NCBI RefSeq assembly: GCF_022539665.2
Contig: NC_081339.1
Span: forward strand, 3,776,517 to 3,840,516
Length of the DNA stretch: 64,000 bases
Origin: Daphnia carinata
Taxonomy: Eukaryota; Arthropoda; Branchiopoda; Diplostraca; Daphniidae
Reading direction: 5' to 3'
Shown piece by piece: positions 22,560 to 36,324 of this stretch. Both the position numbers and the translations under genes were made by a program. The notes beneath the pieces are model-generated. The model did not search any database. It was not told the DNA's origin and was given only the letters and a program-made list of their open reading frames with translations. Numbering within the stretch: the stretch's first letter is position 1; each line of letters opens with the position of its first letter.

Positions 22560-24400
22560 GGTTCAAGTCTTATTTGTAAGTTGTTCTTGCAGAAAAATGA
22601 AGCGACGAAATCCGCCGTCTTTTTGCTGCCGACAAAAACGATAGTCTTGGCATCACCGAGATCTTGTAAAACTTCGATCAGTTTAGCCCTCTATCTCTTT
22701 TCGAGCACTGAAAAAACTGCTGTTCAACATCCGGATTGGTGCCACCGACAATGCCTGCTGTAACGAATATGTGGTCTTCCATGTACGCCACAGCCAGCGC
22801 TTGTACTTCATCTGGGATGTAGCCGAACACATACAAACACGACGGATTCCCTACAGAGAAACAAATAGTATTACATCAGTCAAATATCATACTCAAAAGC
22901 CATCGAGAATATACTTTCGGATGCATCGTTGGATGGTTGACAATTTTTTCAAAATTGGGACCGAAACCCATATCAAGCATTCGATCAGCTTCGTCCAAAA
23001 TTTAAAACCTGACCCCCGGAAGTCAAATACTCCACGGTCGAAAAAATCCTGGAGTCGCCCCGCGGTCGTGACAAGAGTATTGCACCCAGCTTGAAGATTT
23101 TGACCGCTGATGACTCGTGACAGTTCCTCCATATATAATCACAGACTTTAAAACCGAACTGTAGGAGAATTTACACGCCTCGCGGTGAATTTGAATGGCC
23201 AATTCACGCGTGGGTGCGACGATTACAACTTCTTGCTTTTGCCTCATGGCATGAGACGCACCAGCAATACCTTGTTCTAACAATATGTTCATAACCAGTA
23301 CAAAGTACGCCGCCTACATGAAAAAAAGGTAAAATTTTAGATGACTTAATCAACGAATATCACAAAGGGTTTGTTGAGTATCTTAGATGTAATTGGACCT
23401 TTTAGTAGTCGCAATCACCGGCGGGCCCACTCAAAATTACTTTTACTTCAACTTACCCAGTTCATACCAATCCATTGGAACCAAGCCAGTACTAGGGCAT
23501 CAAGGTTTCAAGATTACACAGCGTTAATTAATTGGATTACCGTTTTGCCGGAGCCCGTAATAGCACAAGCAATTAAATCTCTTTTGGCAAGAATAACTGC
23601 AACAGAAGCTTTCTGAAGAGGTGTTGGTTTTATGTCGCCAGAATTATTAATGTTTTGAAGTAGTAGTTGGCGCAGGCCGGCTTCTGCGAATGATGTTAGG
23701 TATTTTGAGGTACATCTTTTCCTGTAACCTAAAGCAAACCCAATAGATATTTTTAGATCATAAAATTCAGTTTCAAGAAATGTCTTACCTGGTGGACGAC
23801 ATTATCAAAATTGTTACAGCTTTCCCCACAGACGATGCCCTTAAACAGTTCCTTTTCATCACGTGTCACCGCTTCCAGAATGTATTGCTCACACGGCTTT
23901 CCGTCTTCCGTCAATTCACTGAACAGATTCGGGCAGCCTTTCGAGGGGTCACCAGCTTCATGACACTACAGGGTTAAACAATAAACACTGGAACATAAAC
24001 TATTTTTGAGAAGATACAATTGATATTACATTTAACACTTGCTGCCACCAATGCATCCTCCTTGAAGAAAATCCCTTGCTACATTGCCCTCTCTTCGTCA
24101 AAAATGAGCACTAAAAATGTTTTTTTTTTGTTTTTCATTTACCTCATGGCAGGTACAACTTCCAACACCGCCACGGCCCTCTTGTGGACAAAGAAATGTC
24201 CCCCTTCCCAATACTATAAAAAGCACCAAGAAGTTAAGTTCAAACACATTTTTCGATATTTTCATCTTACTTTGTGACGTCAACGGACCACTACCACCGC
24301 CCCCACCAGCTTGTAGACACTTTCTGGTCCTTCTCCACACTGTTAAACAAATCCATATTAAAGTAATCACAAAAGAATACAAGAAAACACTTACCTTGTG
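22560..24400 (-). pseudogene. Vasa-like DEAD-box RNA helicase, frameshifted remnant
   Basis: Minus-strand pieces follow the order of a Vasa/DDX4-type helicase: a Gly-rich N-terminus (24280-24340), a degenerate CCHC-like piece and linker (about 23966-23789; CHEAGDPSKGCPN, DGKPCEQYI), then 23728-23541 with VTGKDVP, the Q-motif region PTPLQKASV and Walker A ACAITGSGKT. Next, about 23317-22900, come APTRELAIQI, YGGTVTSHQ, the TxGR block and, in another frame, LDEADRMLDMGFGPNF. 22850-22575 has IPDEVQALA, GIVGGTNPDVEQ and IVFVGSKKTADFV. At least three frame changes are needed: before the Q motif, after YGGTVTSHQR and before the DEAD box. There is also an in-frame stop after the GIVGG block. I do not see the C-terminal motifs. 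Active Vasa is a germline helicase; this copy cannot encode one as read. Confidence 0.75.
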
Positions 24401-25600
24401 ACTCTGGACAGAAAAAATGTAGATCAGAATGAATGAAAAACGAGTAAATTAAATGCCAAAAATCGCCAAAGCCGCGAGGTCAAAAAGTAAAATATACCGA
24501 GGTATGTAGGCAGCAGACTACACGCGTTAACCCAATCTAGAAATATGGCTGAAAAAAGAAATGCGCAATGAGCCACGGTTTAAAGCGCCTCTTGTGGACG
24601 CAAAGGTCATTACAAGAAACTTTATCCGCATATCTACCTATAAGTTAATGCTATCATTGTGTCAAATATTCAATAATATGAATATTCAAATATTCAGTGT
24701 ATTTAAAAAACGATTGACTTAACAAAAAAATAGCAACTTTTTGTCTAACCACCTCGAATATGAAGAACTTGGAAGTTCCAAATCTTAACTGTAACAACAA
24801 CTCAACACTCAACAACTCAGCAAGTAACATTATTTTATATTCCTTGTTTTTGGAGGAATCCTTGAATGCTTCACTTTTTTAAAATATCAGTTCTACACAA
24901 ACTATTTTTTAGTTCTCAGCCTCTCACGTTCACTGTTTCTTTTAATTTATTTTTATGAGGCAAAATGAACTAAATGTGAATTGGCACAAGAAATCAAAGA
25001 CCATTCAATAGTGTTAAAAAACGTTTCAGATGTGTGCATTTTAACTTCACTCAGAGAAGGAACATAGAAAGAAAAAGCACATGGTTTAAAACCACCATTT
25101 TGAAGAGCCATCCCAAAATCTCCTATGGCAAGTCATCTAGCAATAGTAAAAATATAATATAGCAAACTGGAAATTAAGCATATACTGTTTTGTGCTCTGT
25201 AATTGCTAAACACAGTTAGGTGATAGCAGAATAATAATGAATTGTGGTTACCATTTGATGATTTTAAAAAAAAACACAAAAAAAAAAAAACGTAATACCA
25301 GAGGGTTCATTGATGGAGTGTTGGCGTGCCGCAATATGTAGTAAATATCGCAACTTGAAAACACATCTAACTATGACAAAATGTATATTAGTCCCAATCT
25401 TACAAAGAAATTACACAATGGCCGATAGGAGCGTAGAATATTTCAAAGAGGGCTAATATGAAAGAATTTTCTTTCAATGTTTATTCATTATTTTATATTA
25501 TTTTTAATTTTTTTTTTTTTGGTAATCTTTCGTTTTTCATTACTCTGCTTGCGAATTTATCTTTATTTACCAAGATATTTAGTAATCAGGCAAAATTGAA
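24401..25600. other. AT-rich spacer downstream of myosin-XV
   Basis: No gene seen. Should contain the myosin-XV 3' UTR and polyadenylation site on the minus strand. Confidence 0.5.
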
Positions 25601-27805
25601 TCAACGTGAAGCCAGATTACTCTCTTCTTTAACGTTCTGCTGCTGGATGCGTTGTTGAATGGTGATGTACTGTCGGATTAGGCGCGAAATTTCGTGAGCC
25701 TGGTCCGTTTGAATTCGGGTGACGCGCTGCTGCATCAAATTGCCGCACTTCATGTCCAGGAAAAGCGGACCCTCTTCCGACTTGACTTTGCGAGTCGATA
25801 TCACTTCGGAATAAGGATAGTGCATCAAAGTTTCCTATTAGAAGGTGAAGATCAATACGACGTTTTTCGAAGTATAGTACAATTAACTTACGTGAGTCAT
25901 GACGTCGAGGAAGTGGACGCCGTTCCGGTTGAGCGCTAAAATGTGTTCAGATCGTTCGAGTGGATCCGCATCGCGGCGGACGGCGAAGAAACTCGAACCG
26001 AACAGTGACCATTTCTCCAAAACCTCTGCAAACAGCAAAGTGAAAACACATTTTCATTAGTTGTAATCATCTAACTCTTACAGGTAGGAAAACAGATACA
26101 CACCTAGAACTTGAGCTTTGGCCTGAGACGGTTTAAAATGTTCAACTTCTTTCCAAGAGCTCTGCACCAGATTGACCCACTGTGGAGGTTTGATGTCGCG
26201 AACGGAGAGAGCCGGTTTCGGCAACAGATACTTGGTCTCCTTCATCGTAGGCATGTGATCTAAATCTGCTGCGCGATGAAGCAGAGCAGCAACTTTCGCA
26301 ATGTCATACTAGAATTTTAAATTAAAAAAAAAAAAACGGCATTTTTATTACATCTATTCGGCTGTGTAAAAGGTAATAAAAACTTACGACACAGTCTTGA
26401 GAGATCTGCTCGCCGGGCATGACCAGCAACAATCCCTCCAAGTAATCGGGCGCGATCTGGTTGAAGACGATTTCAATGTACAGGGCATTGTCCAACCGCA
26501 TCGGGTAGTGCCAGACGGAACGGCAGAAGATCAGGTAGTACACTTGCTGGTTCTTCTGCAGCTCGGTGGTGACGTCGAGGATGTACTCTTCCCTTGCCAG
26601 CGGCATGGTGAACGTATCACCTTCCACGATACAGTAGAGCGAATATTCTTCCATTTCCTGCTCGGATCGGACGTTGATTACACCACAAATCTCTTCGATT
26701 ATGTCCTGGACGACCGAGGTGGATTTGGTGTTGATCACACGCTCCGTTCCACCAGGTAGTCGGTACATCTGTCGTTTGGAGTTGCGACCAGCCGTAATGG
26801 CAGTGATCTCTTCGATGCTGGGCACGTTCTTCCTGCCGCCATAGCGCAACGTTTTGCGCAAATTCTGCAAACACACCATTGCAGTTCCTGTAAAAAAAAA
26901 AAAAAATAAAAGTAAAGGTTTCAATTTATCGAACTCGTAGAATATTTATTGACTAACGTACCGTGATAGGCTCTTCGCTTATCGTAGGCGGCCGTCTCCA
27001 AGTACTTGAACAAATAAGGTTTCAGTACTTCGGAGCAACTGAAATAAGCGGCCGTGATGGAGAAGAGTCTCCATCCTCGCTGGCAGGAATCCGGACGGGA
27101 TGATTTGTTGTTGGTTGTCTGTTTCATGATTTGACAATAAGTCTCATCACGTAGCGCCTCGTGTTTATGACAGTTCTACGTATTAAAAAAATGAGATCGA
27201 ATTAATGGAATGCTTAAGTTGTTTGTTCATGTCAGCCACTTACCATTAGAATGGTATATACACTATCAACTTCGGATTGGCCTTTGGCCATAGGGTAATC
27301 ACCCATGTACTTCATGATGGATAGGAAACCCTCCAAAGCCAACTTATTGAGCTCGTTGGAGTCCAGTTGTAGAAGCGAAGCCTGAATAGGAGATTTAGTG
27401 AATTTGACCAGATCCACTTGCTCCTTCCATGTCCAGTCGGAGCCGGCCGATGTGTCGGGCCTATCCTTGGATTTTTTGCTTTTGCTCTTCTTCTTTTCCG
27501 ATTTGCTGACATTGTGCATGTCTCCAGCTCCCGAACGCAGCGTATCATCATGGCGTAACATTTCGAATCTGGTATTTAAAACAAAAATAATTGTAACTCT
27601 GATGAGAAATAAAAGAAAAACTTCATTACTTTTCTGGGCTTTGCCGGAAGTGATAGAGGGCGAATTGAAGTAGAGAATGTTTGCCATCGTTCGGTTGAGT
27701 CGGACTTCCGGGATCGTCCAAACGGGAGTTATCTGAACTGGTCATATCCAGCGATGTGTCGTGGTGAGGTCCGGGTGATACTGCTCCCACTCTGTACAAA
27801 TCATC
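25601..27805 (-). CDS. MYO15: Myosin-XV second MyTH4 and C-terminal FERM (7 exons)
   Basis: Exons: 27805-27630, 27568-27244, 27175-26962, 26887-26388, 26308-26104, 26025-25892, 25834-25601. MyTH4: [77 protein letters not shown] Lys-rich insert ([14 protein letters not shown]) interrupts it. FERM follows: [85 protein letters not shown]. The end is [15 protein letters not shown] and [16 protein letters not shown], then a Gln-rich tail. FERM binds membrane and cargo. The 3' half of this segment was duplicated to give the pseudogene at 21080-22215. Confidence 0.95.
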
Positions 27806-29942
27806 CTACAAAGACGATTGGAAATAAATAAAATATGATGATGGATGTCAGATGATATAAAATGAGGTAAAAACAAAAAAAAACAAAAAAACAAAAAAAA
27901 AAAACAAAAAAAAAATATGGATATGAAAATGGGATTTGGTTCGGGTGGTTGTTTCCAAAAGCATCATTCTGAGATCATTCTGAGCTTTTATTTCATTCGC
28001 TTACATCAGACGAAGTTAAGTGTTCACTCGTCCAACAGCAGTCACCCGTCCAACTTGAACAGTCGGTCAAATTGCAACTGGATTCGCATGAGCTAATGGA
28101 CGAGCAGCTGCTGGAATCCATATCACTTCCATCCGAAGACGAGGAGCAATCGTTGGAACAAATAGTTTGGATCGCTTCGGTCGGCTTGTTGCTGGCATGA
28201 CGCGATTTAGCCTTGGCCTTTACTTCCAAAATAGCCAGAGCCGCATCGATGTCGTCCATGTCCAGGACGCTGTCACACAGCGAAGCGTCCGGAGACGTCA
28301 TGTCCATGCCACTGTCCTTCCGCAAACGCTTCTCGTTGCTCGATTTGCAGAACATTTCCAAGTCCGACTGACTCAAAAGATCATCGGCCGGATGAGACAG
28401 TAGACTATCGCTATCGGATATCTGACTTTCGGTGCCACAACGGCCGATGACGGTCAATGTTTGCTTGAAGAAACGGGCGAAATTAACAGCAGCCGAACTC
28501 GACGTTGACGTGCTGCTAATCGATTTTCCCTTGCGAGCTCTTAGGGGTGGGTCCTCTTCGTCTCCCACGAATTTGTGACATAAAAATCGATGGGACGCGG
28601 ACCTGGCAGGTCCCAAAACGAACGAAACTTTGCGGCTGGATTTGCTTCTGTCTGTGAGTTCAGTGTCTGCTGACGATGCTTCGCTTCCCGATGGAAGTGA
28701 AGAACAGCTTGTTGTGGGGCTAGCCGGATCGGGTAAGGCAATCCGTTGATTAGCGAATTCCATAAAGAATCCGTCGTTTTCGGCGCAAGTGTCCACCGAC
28801 CAGTTGATGGCGTTCAACGAAGGCGGGCAGCTTTTGCTCTTCGTTTTGATCGACTGGAACACTTCCGCCGGAGGCAAAGAATTCATCGAGTAGAGGGCCA
28901 ACTGTGGGCCGAGGGCTTGAACGAATCTCTTCGATCCGCGCGGACTCATGACGCTTCGATTAGCCTGCGCGATAGACTCAAACATCGCAGCCCTGGACCG
29001 AGCCAAACCGGCCGGAATCGTCAGACTGGCACCACTGTCTGATGAGGAATAACCTTCCGGCCGGCTACTCTTGCTTCCGTCGCTGAATCCAGACTCGGTG
29101 TTGTTGTCGTTCGATTCGGTCGGAAGTGGGAACGCACGTCTTTCGCACTCGTCTTCGTCGAAATCCATTTCTTCGTAGTTGTGGTCTAGCAAACTGACGC
29201 AACGCTCAAACGGATCGGCATAATGAGACGATTCACGAACGTCGTCATCGCCAGATGACCCACCCAACATGGGCCGTCTCTCGCCGAAGCTGGTCAACGT
29301 GCCGCTGCACACCGAACGCAGAGACGGCTCCGTGTAAATGGCCTCTTCTACGGGCAGCGGTTCGGGTGATGATTTGTAATGATTGGGCATGTCGTAGATC
29401 ACCTCTTCCTCAGAGAGCACTTGCCGGAAGAATCCGCATTGATTGTGGACTTTCTTGTTGCGCCAGCGTGCGGCCTCCTGCTCTTGCCGCTGTTGTTCGC
29501 ACGTCTCAACTCGGTCGCGTACGCTGACCGAGTGAGCCACGACCACCGTTTCGGCACTTGTCAGAGAGGGCGAATCGATCGTTAACTCGACTATCTGGCG
29601 GCCCGTTATTTGCTCCAACAGGAGGCTGCTGCTGCTGCTGCTGCTGCTAATGGTCGGAATGGCCGGCACGCGATTTTCGTCGCCCGGCTTCTGTGTGCGT
29701 TGCCGACGTCGCTCAACCGGCACGGCTACCTTCGGTGCTGCAAACGTGCGCTTTTCGGGGTTCTTAAAGAGCCCCTCAAGCCCTCTTTCTTCTTCTCCTA
29801 GTTGTGTGTCTAGTGATGCCATTCGCTTTTCAGCTCCTCCTTCTTCAGCGCCGTAGGAGATGAGCGCCGGTGCGGCAACAGGTGTTCGACCGTTAAAATT
29901 GCCAAGATTTTCGTTGTTGTTGTCCTTACTGTGCGGATCATT

Positions 29943-29973
<31 letters not shown>

Positions 29974-32671
29974 CCCGACAAAATATGAAAATATACAATA
30001 AGAAACATCAATCGAACGTGACGATTTTCTCTACGTGCCTTGCATGTTTTTTGTGTGTCAGGAAAAGAAGTGCCAGGTCTACAACCCCGAACTATATTCG
30101 CTCGTGCTTTCACGACAATGAACGAAGAGAAAGGCTTAGCGTACCCACACAATTTGGATGTATCGAATGTAACTGTGATTCTTTTCTTTTTTTTTTTTTT
30201 TTTTTTTTTTCCTTAAGTCATAAACATTCAAGGTACGACCATAAAAATTACAAGCGTAAAAAAAATGTACTGTTGGGATCTGGAGTTTAAAAAAAGAAAA
30301 AAAGAATTGAAAATGGTTCAAAAAATGTTTCTTTTACACGCTATAGATGCATGTCATGCGATTAAATTTGATATGCAAGTTGTCGAATAGCGAATAATAA
30401 ATAACTTGGGGAAAAAAAAAAATGAATGCAAATCAAATGTCGTGTAGTTGCGAGGTTGCATTTCATGGCTGGCACTTCTTTGTTTGTGTTAAACTTACAA
30501 TTCCAGGTGATTAGCGGATGAAGAATTCGATTCCGAGCCAGACGAGCTTCGATAAAGCCATTCAGAGTCGGAGCGTTCGGATTCGGTGATGGCCGAGCGA
30601 CGTTGGGCCGTCCGCTTTCTGAGCGACGACGATAATTCGACCCACGATTGCTCGAAACGCACGCGATGATTCCCTTTCAATCGGGTTGGATTCAAATTCG
30701 ACTCACTCATCGCAGACATCATTTTCCCTTTCTGTGTTTGTTTTTTCTGTTTCGTTTTTGGAACTAGAAAATGTCCAGTTGGAAAAGAGAGTTTGAAAAC
30801 ATGACATCCACCGCGGATGCTCTTCAGACGATCACTGGCTCGTCAGGGCCGCAACGTAATCAAAAATTCAAGGTGGAAAAAATCTCATCGACAGCTGCGC
30901 TGCTCAACGAAAGTTCCTTCCTCATAACGTTTTCTTACACACTCGTTGGACAGGGCCAGCCGGTATAAGTACATCTACTCTTGATTCCGTTCTTTTTCCT
31001 TTAGTTGCATGGCTTTTTTCTTCTTTACTACTAAAGCACACACACACACACACACACACACATCATGCTGTCGTTATTGACCATCTGTGCTACGGCGGCA
31101 ATGCAGGTTTCGTGAGATTATATCAGTCGCAATTCTTGCACGTTTTCTTATCTGCAGAGCGGCACGATACCGTTAGCCACTAACACAAGATGACCCGGTG
31201 TGGTGTCGGTATGAATATCTCAGTCCTAAATGGCTCGTTTAGACGGGCAGGAATGTGTTCCAACGATATCCTTTTCTTTTTTTCCTCTTGTTCCACGAAT
31301 ACGAAGGTTTTGGCTTCTTTCCTGACCGGAACTTGATTAACATTTGAGGATGTTGAGCAATGATCGTCATGCGTCATTGCCATTTTGTGGGTGATTTTTT
31401 TTTTTTTTTTTTTTTTTTCTGGGGGAAACCAGTGCGAGAAGCTTTGAGGTGGACTGTGGGTTTTTTTTTTCAGAGGGGAAGACAGTGAGGACGAAATGAG
31501 GAAAGAGTTCCACGTACCTGGTTGGTGTGGCGCGATGAAGATGCAGAAATCTTGCGGGCCTCGGCGCGACTCATCGGTTCAACGTAATCGGCCGGGAAAA
31601 TGCCAACGCGGCCGTCTAGTTTGCCAAACATCCAGCCTGTTTTTATAAAAATTAAAAAAAAAAAAAACGTGAAATAAATTATCTGACCGTGAGATCATAT
31701 TCCCTCCCATTTTCCGACAGCTGTTTCACAAGCGTAACACATTTAGGTTGCGCACAACATACGAAGAGCGAAATTATTATTAAACAAAAAAAAAACCAGT
31801 TTGAAAAACAATTTTCGAATGCGGGCAATCTTTTGCCTGTCAAATCACAATGTATCGTTAATCAAATCGTGCAGCCATTTTTACACACACGCACGTTAGG
31901 GGGCTCTCCGGTTAACCGAAAACAAAACAAAAAAAGAAACAAACAAATGACTTTGTATTTCGTGCTGCAACATTGTGTAGACCTACTTGACCCGAATTCG
32001 AACCAACCCATGAATATAACGGAACATTCCTCTGCGTGATTTCAATCAATCCCCTTCCGAAAAATATAAGAAACGCTCGGCTGCCATTGCGGCGACTCCC
32101 GTTGCGATTGAATGTGCCATCAAAAATGTCTTGTAATTCCATTGCAAACCCAAGAGAGAGAGAGAGACCCAAGTGAAACGTAAATTTTAAATAAGAAACT
32201 ATTAAAGATTGAAATGTCGGAATAAAATATGCGGCAGTATCACTTAAAGAATTAGAAAGAGAGAAGAGATTTGCTAGACATTGGCCTCGAGCCCAACGTC
32301 TATAAAAAAAAAAAAAAAAAAACTAAAAAACAAAATGATAATCTATAAAAAGTTTGATCGGCCAATTTTAAATGTTATAAACTAAAAAGAAAAAAAAAAC
32401 AAAACAATTTTCTTACCTTTGTCGACGTATTGCTCGTCGCGGACGACCTGGATGACGTCGCCTTTGCGGAAACTGAGAAGAGTCGATTCGCGAGTGATGT
32501 AATTGGCCACTGCTCTCACATACTCCAGCGGTTCCTGTTTGACATCATAATAATCATATTAAAGTTATTGATTATTCAAATGGATATCGTATAAAAAAAA
32601 AATGCGCAGTTTTACGACATTGGATGGCAGTCTATGCGTCACTTCCAACCGCAAAACGAAAATAAGAAATT

Positions 32672-32707
<36 letters not shown>

Positions 32708-32843
32708 TGAACAAACGGCCAGTGCGCGTTTATCGTCGGAACTCGAGCAAATCGATCGAGAAAAAGCAAATGCGGTCGGGAGTGTTCCTTTCACGAGGAA
32801 CGCCAGCGCAATTACCTGAAACCAGTCCACACAATGTGTAGTA

Positions 32844-32892
<49 letters not shown>

Positions 32893-34440
32893 TAAAGAAA
32901 CGAGAGAATGGAAGCGACTACGTTCCCATATCTCTCCAAGGAAAGATCGTTAGAGCGTTAATTGAAAACAAGTTACAAAAACTCAAATCATTTTAAAATG
33001 ACGACGCGTTTCGAGTTAAGCAACAACAATAGCAAATCTCGTTAAGTTAGACGATCGCTTTTGAGGGTCCGGTGGATGAACCCCCGAAGCAATTTGAATG
33101 ATTCCATCTATAAAGCAATTTTTTTTACGTTATTTCTACACTTTTCAATTGAGGTTTTTTTCTTGAATCATTTTATTTTATTTTTTTTTTTTTTTAGAAA
33201 GTTCGACGTGGCCCTTGTATGTCGCTAATTGTGAATAAAGACGATCAATTGCCATAGAAAATTTTAAAAAATGAATCGCAGGATGATGGAGAGAAAGCCG
33301 TCCAGCTATAAAAGATAATCAATAGTTGGTTGTTGGTGCGATCGGTTGCATCACTCGATTGATGAAGCACGAGATTGATGAAGAGAAAACAAAGGAGAAC
33401 AACCGAGATGTGACAGCCATCAATCGATAATTGTCGACGAATAACGAACCGTGTTCGCCCTTGTCCCGATTGGACGCAAAATTGGGCATTTTCCATAGCG
33501 CACCAGCTGTTCTGCTGTCAAGTATGACGTCATTTAACCAATGCCCAACCGTTCTCCTTCAGCGATTTGCCTTTTTGCTTTCACGCCTCAATCAACACAG
33601 AGCCCCCCTCCCCCTCGAAACCGATACAGTACGCACGCTAATCTCGACAATCAGCTTTCACTCGTGTCAATGACAGTATTATCATCACAGCTCACTAACT
33701 TTTGTGTACTTTGAAAGTTCTCCCCAATGGGATCCTTACAAAACGACACCCCTTTTTTTTTTTTTTTTTTTTTTTTTAGAAAAATGGAGGATTGAAAAAG
33801 AAGAAGGGCTGTCCTTTCTACTTGTTGATTTAGTGTGCGGATGCATTTCAAAAATGGAAATTGGAATCCCTATTGAAAGACGAGTTTTTTTTTTCTTTCC
33901 TTTTGCAATTGTTTAATGTCTTTTGTGTTACACAAAAAAGGCTTGCGAGCTCAGGTGAAAGTCCCCCCCCCCCTCCTCCCCCACTCCAAAATTGGAATTT
34001 GAGAAAATGGCTTAATGATTACATAGTGCATGTATTTTTCAAGTATACATGGCGGCCTATTAGAGATCGGATCCCAGCCCCCCACCGACAAGACACATAA
34101 AGAAGCTAGAGGCCATGCTGGGGACCCCGCCCTATAATCGTGATGGTAATACAACTCACGCACCTTCCCCAAAAAACCGCAGTCGTTTTCATAACGAACC
34201 CGCGCACAGCCACAAAGGGAGGAGGAAGCTTGACCACTTTGATTTTTGTTATTTATTTTCGTGGGGCAATGGGCATTGCGTTGCTCCGAAAGGTGTTAAG
34301 ATAATCGAAGGAATACTTCCCTCCCCCCCCCCCCCCCCCATGTAATAAGGTTGGTCTTTTAAAAAATCGAAGCCCTGCCGGCCAAACGTGACGAGACAGT
34401 TGGGCCAATAAGCGATGCAGATTTCGAAAAGACACACAAC

Positions 34441-34481
<41 letters not shown>

Positions 34482-36290
34482 AAAACTTTCGTTTTAAAAT
34501 CAGTCCAAACATTTTACTGAAATATCGATGGACAAACCTGTTTGGAGAAATGTTAAGTTTTTTTTCGTCAGAAAGCTACCCGTACGAGATTACTGCAAAC
34601 GGTAGGGAGGAAGTGGGGGGGGGGAGGCCAAATGTTTTGTTTACGGTAGAAAAGAGTTGCCGAACGAGTCGGACCAACTTGGAAACAAGCGTATCCGGTG
34701 AACGCTCCCTTCTACATATTTTTTGTTTTCATTTCCAAAATCATGTTAATGTCGATTTTTCCTTATTACATTTCCTGCAGAGCTTCCTCCCCCCCGCCCG
34801 CTCTTTTTTTTTTTTTTTTTTTTTTTTTTGTCGTTAAAAGAAAAACTCTAGCAACTTGTTTGTTTTTTTGGATTCAGTTTTGTGATTGGTTCGACTACTT
34901 ATCGCAACTGTTCGCTCTAACCTTAAGGCATGATTCGCTTTTAAATGTGTCCATGATTTGTGTTCCTTGTTCCTCGTGTGTCTCCTTCCTTATTGAGACG
35001 CAGTCCCATTTCTCAGGGTAATTCATTTTTACGTGCCTATCATTTATCATTTCAGATCGTTTTGTTTTTCCCTCTAGTTTTTGGAACGCCAAAGCTTTTA
35101 AATGTAGGCCTTTTAAAAAAAAAATTTAAAAGAAAAAGACGTGCCTTCGCATTGTAGCCCATCTACTACCGCCCAGCTCAATTACCTCCTGCACGTTTGT
35201 TTTTTGTTTTCCTAATTTCTGCTTCGGTCACGTTTGGGCTCGGCTGATTTATTCCATTACAAAAAAAAAAAAAAAAAAAAAAAGAGAAAGAAAAGCAAAA
35301 ATAAAACTGGTCGGTTGCTTTTCAAAAATGAGAGCCATCGGAATGTTTCGGCATTTCTGTTTGGCTAACGTTAACGTCTAAAATACTTGGAATAAGCTTT
35401 ACCTTTTCGGCTTCGTTGGCGAAGCGGTGAACGAGGTCGCGGATGAGGGCAGCTCGTTGCGTGTAAAACTGGAACGGTCCGCCAGTTCTGAGCGTAACCT
35501 GCAAGTTGCTCGATCGCGGTGTTGTCACGTTCAAAATGTCACTGAAACTGCACGTTAGAACAAAACAAATTCAATCTTAGTTTTTAAAGCCAAAAAAAAA
35601 TGGACACTCTTCTGCGAGGAGAACACAAAACACGACAGCACTTTTGGAAAAAACCAAAAAACGAAAAGAGAACGTTCCAGTTTGTCGTCTAACTTGGCTA
35701 GTCTCAGTTGAAAGAGTGACGACTCGACTCGTGTGCTCAGCTGAATAAGCGACTGGCTCCAATAGGCCCCTAACCCCCTTCTCCCTTACTCTCTCTGGGT
35801 GTGTAACTCACCGTGCAACAGAGCGCTTTCACGGACGGTGGCATGGAGAAGCCAACAGGTAAAAAAAAAAAAAAAAAAAAAAAGATAAAAGAAAAAGAGC
35901 GACCGACACGATGCGCCATGTAGAAATAAAATCGCAATAATAAAAAAACAAAACAAACTTGTATATATGTATATATCTAAGTGAGTAATGCACCTATATT
36001 CTTCGCTTTCTCTTTTTTTTTTTCTTTTTGAGGGTAACGTATCCGACGGGGAGGTTCGCACACGACATATTGTTAATGCAATGGCGTCTTCCTTTTTTTT
36101 TTTGCCTACTCGCAACCAGGATATAACAACGTCAAAACTACTCGTGAATAAAAACACGCAACGGCTTGATTTTTCTACAGGGAAAAGCACATTTTCGTTT
36201 TTTTTCTTTCATTCAAATGTTCAAATATCATTTGAATAAAAGGAACGGACCGGATATGCGGGTAAAAGACCATTAACCTTTTTTTGTTTC

Positions 36291-36324
<34 letters not shown>

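Noticed and set aside
22560-24400. Intact vasa gene with misread introns
   Set aside because: Frame changes occur inside conserved helicase motifs where no intron signals fit, and an in-frame stop follows.
27998-29860. Plus-strand frames across the giant Ser-rich exon
   Set aside because: Antisense shadows of a coding exon; no recognisable domains.
30771-30968. Plus-strand 65-codon frame starting MSSWKREF
   Set aside because: Sits in a myosin-XV intron, has no family features and no splice partner.
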